Source: Rheinheimera sediminis (GTDB lineage Bacteria > Pseudomonadota > Gammaproteobacteria > Enterobacterales > Alteromonadaceae). From it: a stretch of 64,000 nt of DNA. A program made the position numbers and the translations under genes. Of the stretch, positions 46,809-55,365 are shown piece by piece. Within the stretch, counting starts at the first letter, position 1. Each line of letters opens with the position of its first letter. Below the pieces are notes generated by a model. The model did no database searches. It was given only the letters and a program-made list of their open reading frames with translations, and was not told where the DNA came from. The stretch is taken from positions 29,401 to 93,400 of the forward strand of contig NZ_RZUF01000022.1 in the NCBI RefSeq assembly GCF_004005375.1, in the 5' to 3' direction.

Positions 46809-47697
46809 AACCTTATCCAGCCTGCAACGTAAAATCGGCAGTGCGCAAGACCTGCAGGCTGTGGTACGAACCATGAAAGCCATGGCTGGCGCCAGTATTG
46901 GCCAGTATGAAAAATCTGTGCTGTCTCTGAACCAGTATTATCTGAGCCTTGAGCTGGCATTACACACTTGCCTTCGGCTACAACCTAATACCGCCTTAGC
47001 TACAACTGCAGCGTTCGCGACTCTCTACAATGAGCCTCCAGCTAAGGGCGGCGCTATTGCAGTAGTGGTTTTTGGTTCTGATCAGGGGCTGGTGGGCCAG
47101 TTTAACGAGACGATGACTGACTTTGTAACTACCGAGCTGGGAAAATGGTCAGGGGTAACACAACTTTGGACCATAGGTGAACGAATTCAGGCTCGGCTTG
47201 CCGACACTGAACTTAGCATTGCGCAACATTTTGCCCTGCCTGGTACACTGGCTGCCATTACACCGCTGGTGACTGAACTGTTGCTCAGACTGGAAACCGC
47301 TTATGAGCGAGGCGAAATTTGTGAAGTGGTGCTGTTTCATCATCAACCCCAGTCGCAAGCTCTCTATAGTCCACGACAACAGCGCTTATTGCCGCTGGAT
47401 GACAGCTGGCGCAATCACATAGCCCTATTGCAGTGGCCCACTAACAACCTGCCACAAGTGATAGGCAATACAGAACAAAGCTTGCTGGCTTTTGTGCATG
47501 AATATTTATTTGTTGCTTTGTTTCGTGCCTGTGCTGAATCACTGGCCAGTGAAAATGCCAGCCGGTTGTTGGCTATGCAAAGAGCCGAGAAAAACATCGA
47601 AGAATTGCTCGATGAGATGCAACGTCATTTCCATCTTTTGCGCCAAAGCAGTATTGATGAGGAGCTATTTGATTTGTTTGCAGGTTTTACGTCCTAA
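46801..47697 (+). CDS. atpG: N-ATPase subunit gamma
   Basis: 298 residues: N-terminal helix SSLQRKIGSAQDLQAVVRTM, Rossmann-like middle (VVVFGSDQGLVGQFNETM) and C-terminal helix with ASENASRLLAMQRAEKNIEE, which forms the coiled-coil shaft. Last gene of the nine-gene operon; 17 bases later the convergent outer-membrane gene ends, with no obvious terminator between. The start at 46801 overlaps atpA; the 16 upstream codons are rejected. Confidence 0.92.
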   Translation: MSETLSSLQRKIGSAQDLQAVVRTMKAMAGASIGQYEKSVLSLNQYYLSLELALHTCLRLQPNTALATTAAFATLYNEPPAKGGAIAVVVFGSDQGLVGQFNETMTDFVTTELGKWSGVTQLWTIGERIQARLADTELSIAQHFALPGTLAAITPLVTELLLRLETAYERGEICEVVLFHHQPQSQALYSPRQQRLLPLDDSWRNHIALLQWPTNNLPQVIGNTEQSLLAFVHEYLFVALFRACAESLASENASRLLAMQRAEKNIEELLDEMQRHFHLLRQSSIDEELFDLFAGFTS

Positions 47698-47714
47698 CGA
47701 CAAAATAGCCAAAC

Positions 47715-48440
47715 TCAAAACTCATACTCCAATGCAAAACGTAAGGTGCGGTCTACTGTTTCGTTATCAATAGCCACTATCACCGCCAACTCCCATTTCA
47801 GTTGCTCTTGTTTATCAAACTTATGCACCCCCATTAAGCTTGGGCCTGCGCCTTTGTAGTTTTCACCGGCATATAATTCAATGGCAGGTTGTAGCGCTGG
47901 CAACCAACGATAGCGGTATTGAGCACGGAACTCACTTTCCCACTCTGCCTGCATAGTCTGGCCCCATTCATACACGGCCAGCGCATTTAATGTCAGGCTG
48001 GTTGGGCCGAATTCTTTTTCCATTAAAAGCCCTGTGGTGAACTCAAAATTATCCTGATTATTTTGTCGCTCCAATTCAAACAACATACCCCAGTCGGCGC
48101 TGTACTGGCCCTGCTCTGTCAGCATCCAGCGCAGCTCCAGCTCGTAACCTGTCAATTTATAATCATCGGGGCTGATGCGGTCTGCGACGACATAGATTTC
48201 CAAGGCTACACGTTCAGTGACAGAAAAACCGTACCCCAGTTTTTGCCCCATCGCATTGTTGTCCGGATGATCGGCCTGGCGCTGATAAAAGTAGCGGTAC
48301 TCAAATTCACGCTCCAGCGGCTGCACATAAGGGTGATAGACCTTGTCTACCACACGTCCATCCGCAACAGCCTGCATGCTGCTGCACAGACAAGCAAAAC
48401 ACAAAGCCTTCACTACCGCTTTTTTGCTGTAAAGCTTCAT
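47715..48440 (-). CDS. Secreted, probably outer-membrane beta-barrel protein of the cupredoxin/FTR1-like operon
   Basis: 241 residues: signal peptide (SKKAVVKALCFACLCSSMQAVA) and a mature chain of alternating amphipathic strands rich in aromatic residues (FEYRYFYQRQ, LNALAVYEWG, RAQYRYRWLP) that ends in ALEYEF, a C-terminal aromatic typical of outer-membrane barrels. No named family recognised. Overlaps the FTR1-like gene by four bases, so it is part of the same transcript. It may be the outer-membrane gate of a metal-uptake route (inference). Confidence 0.65.
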   Translation of the reverse strand: MKLYSKKAVVKALCFACLCSSMQAVADGRVVDKVYHPYVQPLEREFEYRYFYQRQADHPDNNAMGQKLGYGFSVTERVALEIYVVADRISPDDYKLTGYELELRWMLTEQGQYSADWGMLFELERQNNQDNFEFTTGLLMEKEFGPTSLTLNALAVYEWGQTMQAEWESEFRAQYRYRWLPALQPAIELYAGENYKGAGPSLMGVHKFDKQEQLKWELAVIVAIDNETVDRTLRFALEYEF

Positions 48441-49168
48441 CTTTTATTCTCCATAAAACTGCAACACCAGAACAACAAGCCAAAACACAGCAAATACAAC
48501 AGCAACTGCGACAGGCTGGGGGTGGCTTCGTAACCCATCAGCGCCTGTAAAAAAAAACCTAACTCGGATTGCTCCGGCAGTAGCTGTCCGGTTTGCCACA
48601 GCTGTGGCCCTGCGGGGAGCCAATCAGACTGGATCAGTAAAGCCGATGCCATCATTACTTGACGAGCGCCTGACACAGACAACAGCAAAGCAAAACTCTG
48701 GGAACGCCACTGTTTCAGCTCAGTCAAAAGGTAGTACCAGAGCACAGTTATACTGGCCCCTATACCGATCCCTAAAGCAGACCCTAACACTAAATCAGCA
48801 GGTGTATTGTCACCCTGAGTGGGTAACCAGATATATAACAACAAGTTACTGCCACTAATACTGAACAAACAAGCAGCGGCAAAAGCTGAACTCCAAAGCT
48901 CATACTTTGATTTCAAAGCTGCCACACAGAGCAACACAAAACAGATCAGATACAAAAAACTGTATAAAAGCTCCAAGCCAAGACCATCCAGTTGCTCCGA
49001 GATCCATACAATTTTAAGGCTGATCAGGCTTAACATCAGCACTGAGGGCAAGGCAAAATACATTGCAAAACTACGCCAGACACTTCTGTGCCATACCAGC
49101 AAAGTTGCCAGCAACAAGCAAAGCGGTAACAGCTCGCGTAAAAACATCAGCACTGTATTAATAAGCAT
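48437..49168 (-). CDS. Degenerate FTR1/EfeU-like membrane permease
   Basis: 243 residues, seven hydrophobic segments. The C-terminal part aligns by eye with EfeU (QALMGYEATPSLSQ against the EGIFGYQEAPSVSE of E. coli), and the N-terminus begins like FTR1 (MLINTVLMFLREL). However, the first REXXE motif reads RELLP and the second is absent (FSISGSNLL), so the iron-binding glutamates are largely lost. Probably transports or senses another ligand. Embedded between cupredoxin and outer-membrane genes. Confidence 0.7.
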   Translation of the reverse strand: MLINTVLMFLRELLPLCLLLATLLVWHRSVWRSFAMYFALPSVLMLSLISLKIVWISEQLDGLGLELLYSFLYLICFVLLCVAALKSKYELWSSAFAAACLFSISGSNLLLYIWLPTQGDNTPADLVLGSALGIGIGASITVLWYYLLTELKQWRSQSFALLLSVSGARQVMMASALLIQSDWLPAGPQLWQTGQLLPEQSELGFFLQALMGYEATPSLSQLLLYLLCFGLLFWCCSFMENKR

Positions 49169-49556
49169 GATTCGCCTTATGCTGCAGCCACTCTGCCTCA
49201 GGCAGAGCTATTAACACGCCCTGCGCACTGTCCGGATTGTATTCGCCAAAAAACTCGTATCTTCCTGGTTTTAAAGGCCCAACAAATAAAGTGGCTTTGC
49301 CTTTGCCTAAAATGACTTTTTCGCGGTTTAAGCTAAAGCTTTCAAATTCTTCCGGCGACGGGTCATGATTCAGTACCATCAGCTTCACTTTCTCACCAGC
49401 GGGTACGTATAGCACCGAAGGCTGAAACAGATGATCTTTAATGTGGAGCTCAAATACATTTAGCTCTGCTACAACAGGCAAAGCGAAGGCCAGCACTAAG
49501 ATGGAGTATATGGGCCATCCTTTCTGGCTGTTATTTCTCAACTGTTTTTTTCTCAC
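49158..49556 (-). CDS. Exported cupredoxin-like protein
   Basis: 132 residues: N-terminal signal/anchor (GWPIYSILVLAFALPVVA) and a cupredoxin fold (ELHIKDHLFQPSVLYVPAGE, LNHDPSPEEFESFSLNREKV, GPLKPGRYEFFGEYNPDSAQG). The type-1 copper ligand set is not complete: no Cys follows the last strand. This resembles the cupredoxin part of EfeO and related iron-oxidation partners of FTR1 permeases. Overlaps the kinase gene by four bases and the permease gene by 11. Confidence 0.75.
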   Translation of the reverse strand: MRKKQLRNNSQKGWPIYSILVLAFALPVVAELNVFELHIKDHLFQPSVLYVPAGEKVKLMVLNHDPSPEEFESFSLNREKVILGKGKATLFVGPLKPGRYEFFGEYNPDSAQGVLIALPEAEWLQHKANHAY

Positions 49557-50854
49557 AGAGGCAGTTCCACTGTCACTTTTAATCCGCTACTAAAATCAGG
49601 GGTCCCAAGGTGGATCTGGCCCTGATGCAGCACCACTATATCCCGCACTATCGCCAAGCCTAAACCAGAACCCAGGGTACCAGATTGATGCCTGTCGCCT
49701 CCCACCCGATAAAAGCGGTCAAACACTCTGTTGTATTCTTCCGGCGCTATACCAGGACCATTATCCTGTACCACTAGCACGGCTTTATCTTGCGCAATGG
49801 ATAATTCAAGCTGGATAGAACCATTCGCCTGAGTATATTTACTAGCGTTACCGATCAGATTACTGACCAGCAAGCGAAGCGCAAAAGCGTCCCCTTTCAG
49901 CGATAAATGCTCCAGCCCCAGCAACTCTATTTGTTGCTGCTTTTTCTCAATGTGTGGATACCAGTCCGCCACCACCTGACGGCATAAACCAGCTAAATCC
50001 AGCTGTTCTGTGCGGGCCTGAAAATGCTCAGGGTTGCTGCGATTCAACAGCATAATCTGTTCAATTAAAGCACTCATACGCTCAACACCAGCCTGCAAGG
50101 CCAACATAGAACCTTCTGGGTCGCCGATACCCGACTGCTGCCATTGCTGGGATGCATTGTGCAAATTCACCTGCAATACGCTTAAAGGGGTGCGTAGCTC
50201 GTGCGCGACATCAGAGGCAAAACGTTTTTCCCGCTCAAAAGCATCAGCTAAACGAGCAAATAACTGATTGGTGGTTTTCAGCATCTGGTCCAGCTCTGCC
50301 GGCACTTGGTCCAACTCGACAGGGCTTAAATCATTGGCCTTTTTAGACGATAGCTGGGCAGAGAAACGTTTGATAGGCGACAAAGCTTTACTAACCACCA
50401 GCCATATCAATAGGGCCTGCAAAGGTAAACTCAGCACCACAGGGTAAATTGAGGCGGTAATCACTTCGTCAGCGAGTTGCTGCCGTTGTGTGAGGGGTTG
50501 CGCCACTATCACAGTCAGCACATCGGTTGGTGTCTGACGAAACACCCGCCATCTTTTACCGGCAAAATTATGCTCGCTAAAACCTTCGATCTCTGACATC
50601 GAAGTTTCAGGCGCCAAAGCACTGCGATACACCAACTCATCTTTTTGCCAGACTTGCAACGCCAACCCCAGCTCTTGCTGTGAACCTGCCTGATACTGCT
50701 GTGATAAGCTGGACGCGAGGATCTGTAAATCCTGATCAAACAAAGCTTCGGCCCTGCTGGCACTTTGTTTATAGCTTTGTAGTGCCGCAACAAAGCTGAT
50801 CAGCGTAAAAAGCGCGATCAGTACTGTGACTAAATAACGGCGCAACGATCTCAT
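49553..50854 (-). CDS. Two-component sensor histidine kinase
   Basis: 433 residues: two membrane segments (about 8-25 and 138-156) enclosing a short periplasmic sensor of about 110 residues, HAMP-like linker, H-box FASDVAHELRTPLSVLQVN (His218), N-box LVSNLIGNASKYTQ and G-boxes VVQDNGPGIAPEEY and GTLGSGLGLAIV. QseC/PmrB-like layout. It pairs with the response regulator upstream (18-base gap) and is coupled to the cupredoxin gene, so it most likely senses a metal ion or related envelope signal. Confidence 0.92.
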   Translation of the reverse strand: MRSLRRYLVTVLIALFTLISFVAALQSYKQSASRAEALFDQDLQILASSLSQQYQAGSQQELGLALQVWQKDELVYRSALAPETSMSEIEGFSEHNFAGKRWRVFRQTPTDVLTVIVAQPLTQRQQLADEVITASIYPVVLSLPLQALLIWLVVSKALSPIKRFSAQLSSKKANDLSPVELDQVPAELDQMLKTTNQLFARLADAFEREKRFASDVAHELRTPLSVLQVNLHNASQQWQQSGIGDPEGSMLALQAGVERMSALIEQIMLLNRSNPEHFQARTEQLDLAGLCRQVVADWYPHIEKKQQQIELLGLEHLSLKGDAFALRLLVSNLIGNASKYTQANGSIQLELSIAQDKAVLVVQDNGPGIAPEEYNRVFDRFYRVGGDRHQSGTLGSGLGLAIVRDIVVLHQGQIHLGTPDFSSGLKVTVELPL

Positions 50855-50872
50855 AGCAGACTCATCTTTGGC

Positions 50873-51538
50873 TCACGCAGGGTTCACGCTGACGCTGTAA
50901 CCAACGCCCCTTAGGGTTTTAATAAAGTCCTTTGGCAACTTTTTCCGTAAGTTGGAGATATGCACTTCCAGCGCGTTGCTCGCTACTTCTTCACCCCAAG
51001 CGTATAAACTGGCTTCAAGCTGCTCGCGGGTTTTTATTCGCCCAGCCGACTCCATTAACTCTTTGAGCAACATATATTCACGGCGTGACAGGCTCACAGC
51101 CCCCCCGTCAACCCGCACCAAATGCGCGCTGGTATCCAATTCTACTTGTTGTAGTTTAATTAAGTGCGTGGCTGCTGTACCAAGCCTCCGCTCAATCACC
51201 CGCAAACGGGCAAAGAGTTCTGGCATAGCAAAAGGCTTTACTAAATAATCGTCAGCGCCTAAATCCAGACCTCGGATCCTGTCATCAACCCCATCACGGG
51301 CAGTCAGCACCAGCACAGGCAAATGAGTCTCTTTTTGACGGCTTTGTTTCAGTACATCCAAACCATCCATATCGGGCAAACCTAAATCCAGGATCACTGC
51401 ATCGCAGTCTCTGGCTTTAATGCTGCTTAAGGCATGTTGCCCCAAACTTACGTGATTTACCGCAAAACCTTGGCTGGACAATGCCAGTACCAGGCCTTTG
51501 GCTAAATCCAGGTCGTCTTCGACCAACAATAATCTCAT
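50873..51538 (-). CDS. OmpR-family response regulator
   Basis: 221 residues: receiver domain with acidic pocket Asp8/Asp9, phospho-acceptor Asp51 (VILDLGLPDMDG), Thr79 and Lys101, then a winged-helix DNA-binding domain (LSRREYMLLKELMESAGRIK, HISNLRKKLPKDFIKTLRGVGY). QseB/PmrA subgroup. First gene of a five-gene operon. The ATG at 51538 follows AGGAGAGGT; the 21-codon extension is rejected. It presumably activates its own operon. Confidence 0.93.
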   Translation of the reverse strand: MRLLLVEDDLDLAKGLVLALSSQGFAVNHVSLGQHALSSIKARDCDAVILDLGLPDMDGLDVLKQSRQKETHLPVLVLTARDGVDDRIRGLDLGADDYLVKPFAMPELFARLRVIERRLGTAATHLIKLQQVELDTSAHLVRVDGGAVSLSRREYMLLKELMESAGRIKTREQLEASLYAWGEEVASNALEVHISNLRKKLPKDFIKTLRGVGYSVSVNPA

Positions 51539-51730
51539 ACCTCTCCTGCCTTCGTACTTGAAGCCGCCGCTTTGTTGGCTGCGCGCTCTCGCCCCAATCA
51601 CATAGTGGATCTATGTTCATGGGGACTCCTTTACTTGCCGCCTCACTGCAACATCAATTAGTTTGGCAGTGCTGTATTCGAACCTGAATAAGAACGGAAA
51701 TAAACCAAACAGCATCTGATTGTAATTTGA

Positions 51731-51758
51731 GACGGGCGGGGGCAAGCCCCGCTCCTAC
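51731..51758. repeat. REP hairpin of the Pseudomonas type
   Basis: Read on the minus strand: GTAGGAGCGGGGCTTGCCCC and onward CGCCC, a GCGGGG/CCCCGC stem with a short loop, matching the well-known GTAGGAGCGGGCTTGCCCGC pattern of Pseudomonas REPs. It sits 12 bases after the TPR-gene stop codon. A single copy in this window. The rest of the gap up to 51538 shows no other feature. Confidence 0.55.
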
Positions 51759-51770
51759 ACGTTTTTTAGA

Positions 51771-52418
51771 TTAACGTTTTAGCTTTTTCGCTACTTTGGC
51801 TTCCAGTGCAGCAATTTCCTGCATCCGGCCTTGGTCCGCACTTAGACGGTCAGGGCGAGGTGCTGCCTGTTTTGCTTTTTCAATGTAACTCATAGCCGCC
51901 TTATAGTCGCGCTCTTCAGTTAAAAATTCAGCATAAAAATAATTAGGATCAATACCTTGTGGGTTAATACTCAGGGCTTTTTCCAGCATCTGTTTTGCAT
52001 TTTTGTCACTGCCAAAACCAATAGGCCAGCCAGGTACTTTGTAATACAGCACACCTAAACTGGTGTAGGCAGACCCTTGCAACGCCTGACTATCCATCTT
52101 AAGTGCGGCTTCCAAATCAGCTTTAGATTCTTCTGCAAACGACATGGCCCCTAAGCCACCTTTTACCCCAGCATAGCTGGATTTAATGATACCGCGCCAA
52201 ATCAAAGCTTCAGCTTTGCCAGCGTTCGCCGCAACCACCGCATCGGCTTGCGTCAGCAATTCAGGATAAGCTTTTTCTTTCTGCTCCTCTGTCATGCTGT
52301 AATTGACTTCAGCCCAGCGGTCTTGCAAAGGTTTAATATCCTGCAACACGTCGGCCTGAACCACCTGCACTAAAAATAAAGCTGGAATTAAAACTAATTT
52401 TTTCATTACGCTATTCAT
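51771..52418 (-). CDS. Exported TPR-repeat protein
   Basis: 215 residues: signal peptide (KKLVLIPALFLVQVVQA) and a helical TPR-type chain (AEALIWRGIIKSSYAG, SAYTSLGVLYYKVPGW, PNYFYAEFLTEERDYKAAMS). Last gene of the operon that begins with the T_hemolysin-family gene, 10 bases after the SDR gene. Tetratricopeptide proteins mediate protein contacts; the partner is unknown. Periplasmic location separates it from the cytosolic enzymes upstream. Confidence 0.78.
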   Translation of the reverse strand: MNSVMKKLVLIPALFLVQVVQADVLQDIKPLQDRWAEVNYSMTEEQKEKAYPELLTQADAVVAANAGKAEALIWRGIIKSSYAGVKGGLGAMSFAEESKADLEAALKMDSQALQGSAYTSLGVLYYKVPGWPIGFGSDKNAKQMLEKALSINPQGIDPNYFYAEFLTEERDYKAAMSYIEKAKQAAPRPDRLSADQGRMQEIAALEAKVAKKLKR

Positions 52419-52428
52419 ATCTGCCTCG

Positions 52429-53214
52429 TTAGTGGTTTTTGCCCACTGCCATTAATTCAATCAGTGTTAATTTACTTTTTAAGCCCATATCCACCAGCGC
52501 AGGAAAAATCCCGTTCAGGCGGACAAAAATCCGTTCAGGCCAGCCAAGAAAACGCCGCAGTTCATTCGACTTCAACTGCTTCAGTAGCTGCTCAGCAACC
52601 CAGGCCGGACTATCCATACTGTTACCAAGCTGTTGATTTAATTGCACTACATCGCTGGAGTTAATACTGGTTTCAGTCGCTCTTGGCGCAAAATACTTCA
52701 CCTGTACTTCGCTGTCAGCCAGTTCACGCTGCAGGGCTTCGGTAAAACCCCGCAAACCAAACTTGGTCGCGCAGTAGCCGGTAAAGCCAGGGTGACCAAT
52801 ACTGCCAAAGGCAGATCCGACGTTGAGGATTTGGCCTTTGTGTAGACGCAACATAGGTAAAAACAGCTGGCACAGTTGCATTGGCACTAACAGGTTAATA
52901 CTGATCAGATCGCTAAACTGCTGCTGCTGACATAAGCCAAACTGGCTGATCCCTGCGTTGTTAATCAGTACATCAACGCCACCATGCTGCTGACAAAACT
53001 GCAGTAAGCCCTGTTGCTCTGCTGTATTGGTTAAATCACAGGCATAGATCAAAGTTTCAGCCGCCAGTTGGTTTTGTAAGCTTCGAAGTTTTTCAACAGA
53101 ACGACCGGTTAAAATCAACCGTGCGCCCTCACCGCTTAACTGTTTGGCTACTTCAGCGCCTATACCACCCGTAGCACCGGTCAGCAGCACAGTTTTGCCT
53201 GCTAAGAAACTCAT
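52429..53214 (-). CDS. Short-chain dehydrogenase/reductase
   Basis: 261 residues, classical SDR: TGATGGIGAEVAKQL (cofactor, Gly-rich), NNAGIS, Ser of NVGSAFGSIG and YCATKFGLRG (catalytic Tyr/Lys). The basic residue after the second strand (TGRSVEKL) favours NADP(H). A hydrophobic C-terminal tail may touch membranes. Overlaps the diiron-enzyme gene by four bases. Its likely role is reduction or oxidation of the product of the AMP-ligase/diiron enzyme pathway. Confidence 0.88.
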   Translation of the reverse strand: MSFLAGKTVLLTGATGGIGAEVAKQLSGEGARLILTGRSVEKLRSLQNQLAAETLIYACDLTNTAEQQGLLQFCQQHGGVDVLINNAGISQFGLCQQQQFSDLISINLLVPMQLCQLFLPMLRLHKGQILNVGSAFGSIGHPGFTGYCATKFGLRGFTEALQRELADSEVQVKYFAPRATETSINSSDVVQLNQQLGNSMDSPAWVAEQLLKQLKSNELRRFLGWPERIFVRLNGIFPALVDMGLKSKLTLIELMAVGKNH

Positions 53215-53903
53215 GCCACACTCTCCTCTGCCACAACTTTTTTAGTCAGACCATGAGGTTGTTCCAGGCTACGAAATACATCGCCATATAAGTGAAAAAA
53301 GCGTTTAGCGCTATGAATAATCAGAGCCTGATCGGCGGGGTCTGTGATCTTATCCATCAGGCTTTCAAAGAACTTAATATGATCCTGATCCAAAGCGCCA
53401 TGTGAATTCAGATAAGTAAAAGCTTTGCGTGGCAGCTGCAAGGTACCGGCAATTTTACTGGCTGCTTGCTCTGCTAAAGCGATAGAGGTGCCTTCCAGTA
53501 CCAGCACCATGCCAAAAAAGCATAAGGGATTGATACGGCGTACCGAATCATAGGCGTAAGACACCATAAGCTCAGTGGCAAATGCCGGAGTACTGGCACG
53601 GGCCTGCTCTTTGTCATAACCACAAGCGGCGATGTCGTTTAACACCCATTCCTGATGGCCCAGCTCTTCTTCTATGTATTCAGCCACAGCTTCACGCAGC
53701 CATTCTTTTGATTCAGGTAACAAAGCGCCGACCGACATCAACAGCGGTACTGTGTGTTTAACGTGGTGATAGGCCTGATTCAGAAAAGCAACGTAGTGAT
53801 CCAGGGTAAAGTCGCCCGCGAAAGTACGACGGATCATCGGAGCTTCCAGTAAATAAGCACGCTCTTGTTCGGTGGCATTAACGAGCCTTTGATAAAAACT
53901 CAT
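53211..53903 (-). CDS. Haem-oxygenase-like diiron enzyme (TenA/HDO fold)
   Basis: 230 residues, all-helical. Metal-ligand candidates in order: Glu80 and His83 (EEELGHQEW), Glu137 (VLVLEGTS), His168, Asp172/Asp174 and His175 (SHGALDQDHIKFFE). This is the ligand set of haem-oxygenase-like diiron oxidases such as UndA (fatty-acid decarboxylation) rather than haem oxygenase proper. Overlaps the AMP-ligase gene by 26 bases, so enzyme and ligase are coupled. Substrate unknown; a fatty acyl or amino-acid derivative is plausible. Confidence 0.75.
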   Translation of the reverse strand: MSFYQRLVNATEQERAYLLEAPMIRRTFAGDFTLDHYVAFLNQAYHHVKHTVPLLMSVGALLPESKEWLREAVAEYIEEELGHQEWVLNDIAACGYDKEQARASTPAFATELMVSYAYDSVRRINPLCFFGMVLVLEGTSIALAEQAASKIAGTLQLPRKAFTYLNSHGALDQDHIKFFESLMDKITDPADQALIIHSAKRFFHLYGDVFRSLEQPHGLTKKVVAEESVA

Positions 53904-55365
53904 AGGGTTCTCCTGTTAGATCATTAGAAACAAATAAATCATTGATTTCGCGTTGGTATTTTTTAACTACTTCAGCGCGGCGTGGCCGGCCATTGGCTGT
54001 TAACGTACCGTCGGCCAGTGATAAAGGTTGGCTTAATAGCTGATAAGCTTTGATTTGTGCATAGTCCGGTAACTGCTGGTTGACGTGAGCCAGATAAGCA
54101 GGCAACTGTTCTGCAGCTTTGGCATCAGCCAGATACAATAAGGCGGCACAATAAGGCTGGGCATCACCTACCAACACGGCCTGACGGATTAAACCGCTTT
54201 GAGTCAGTAAAGCCTCTGGCCACTCAGGCGAAATATTGCGACCCAGGCTCGAGATCAGTAAGTTTTTGCGACGGCCCAGAATACGTAACCGGCCTTGCGC
54301 ATCCAGTTCACCTAAATCGCCGGTAAAGACCTTATCGCTTGCTGAAGCGGCATCGCCTAAATAGCCTAGAAATGGCTGTTTAACGACAATTTCATCATCA
54401 ATGATTTCAATATCGCGATGGGCCAAAGGCGTGCCCACCAGTTCCAATTCAGTGGTCGAACTTTGACATGCATCCACACTGGATAAAGCCACCACAGAAG
54501 CACATTCGCTTAAGCCATAGCCCTGATACACAGGTAAACCAAGTCGGGCCGCCTGTTGCAATAAAGCTGTGGACACGTGGGCACCGCCGACGGCAATAAA
54601 CTCCAGCGATTCAGGTGCTTGCCAGCCTTGAGCACGTGCCATCACTAATAACTGCAGCAGTTCAGGCACTAAAATCAGACTTTTTGGTGCTGTGCTGCTG
54701 ATAAGCCCCAGTAAAGCCTGTGGATTGCTCAGCTGACTACCACTAAAACCACGCAGTGAGTCAGGCGCAATCAACACTTCGCCACCAGCCAATAAAGGTG
54801 CATAAATACCAGCGATATTTTCAAGCAAGGTGCTTAATGGTAATAAACACAAGTGCTTAGGCGCTTGCTGATCAATACGTTCCAGCAGGCTATGCGCCAC
54901 ATCGAGCTGACTTTGCGCCGACAAACAGACACCTTTTGGCTGCCCGGTAGAACCCGAAGTAAAGGTAATTTTCTGGCAGGTGACAGGGATAGCAGAGCCT
55001 GAGCTTTGTAATTCACGCCGATACAACAATAAATCGCCGACTTGTTCCAGCAAGGTAAATTCTGCAGCCTTTAGTTCCTGGTCCGAAATATAAAAATCAG
55101 GTTCAAGTTGCGTCATCACATGCATGAGCTGACTTTCAGATAAGTAAGTAGGCAGCGGCACCAAAAGTAAATCAGCATCAAGACAAGCTAAATCCAATAA
55201 AGCCCACTGCACTGAACTATTAGCAGCCAGCGCAATTCGTTGTGCACCATAACCCAGTAATAATTCTTGCCATAACGTCATTTGTTGTTTGATTTGAGCC
55301 TGTGAATACGCCACACCAGTGGCTAAATCATGCAAAACAGCTGTAGTAGGTAAGTTCAATCGCAT
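53878..55365 (-). CDS. AMP-binding (ANL) adenylate-forming enzyme
   Basis: 495 residues. ANL motifs: TFTSGSTGQPKGV (134-146, P-loop-like), YQGYGLSECASVVALSS, TGDLGELD and LGRRKNLLISSLGRNISPEW. The hydrophobic Met/Leu-rich pocket and DxSLRGF region resemble long-chain acyl-CoA synthetases, so it probably activates a fatty acid as acyl-AMP or acyl-CoA. The ATG at 55365 follows AAGGAGG; the extra 53 codons upstream are T_hemolysin shadow. One-base overlap with that gene (TAATG). Confidence 0.87.
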   Translation of the reverse strand: MRLNLPTTAVLHDLATGVAYSQAQIKQQMTLWQELLLGYGAQRIALAANSSVQWALLDLACLDADLLLVPLPTYLSESQLMHVMTQLEPDFYISDQELKAAEFTLLEQVGDLLLYRRELQSSGSAIPVTCQKITFTSGSTGQPKGVCLSAQSQLDVAHSLLERIDQQAPKHLCLLPLSTLLENIAGIYAPLLAGGEVLIAPDSLRGFSGSQLSNPQALLGLISSTAPKSLILVPELLQLLVMARAQGWQAPESLEFIAVGGAHVSTALLQQAARLGLPVYQGYGLSECASVVALSSVDACQSSTTELELVGTPLAHRDIEIIDDEIVVKQPFLGYLGDAASASDKVFTGDLGELDAQGRLRILGRRKNLLISSLGRNISPEWPEALLTQSGLIRQAVLVGDAQPYCAALLYLADAKAAEQLPAYLAHVNQQLPDYAQIKAYQLLSQPLSLADGTLTANGRPRRAEVVKKYQREINDLFVSNDLTGEPYEFLSKAR

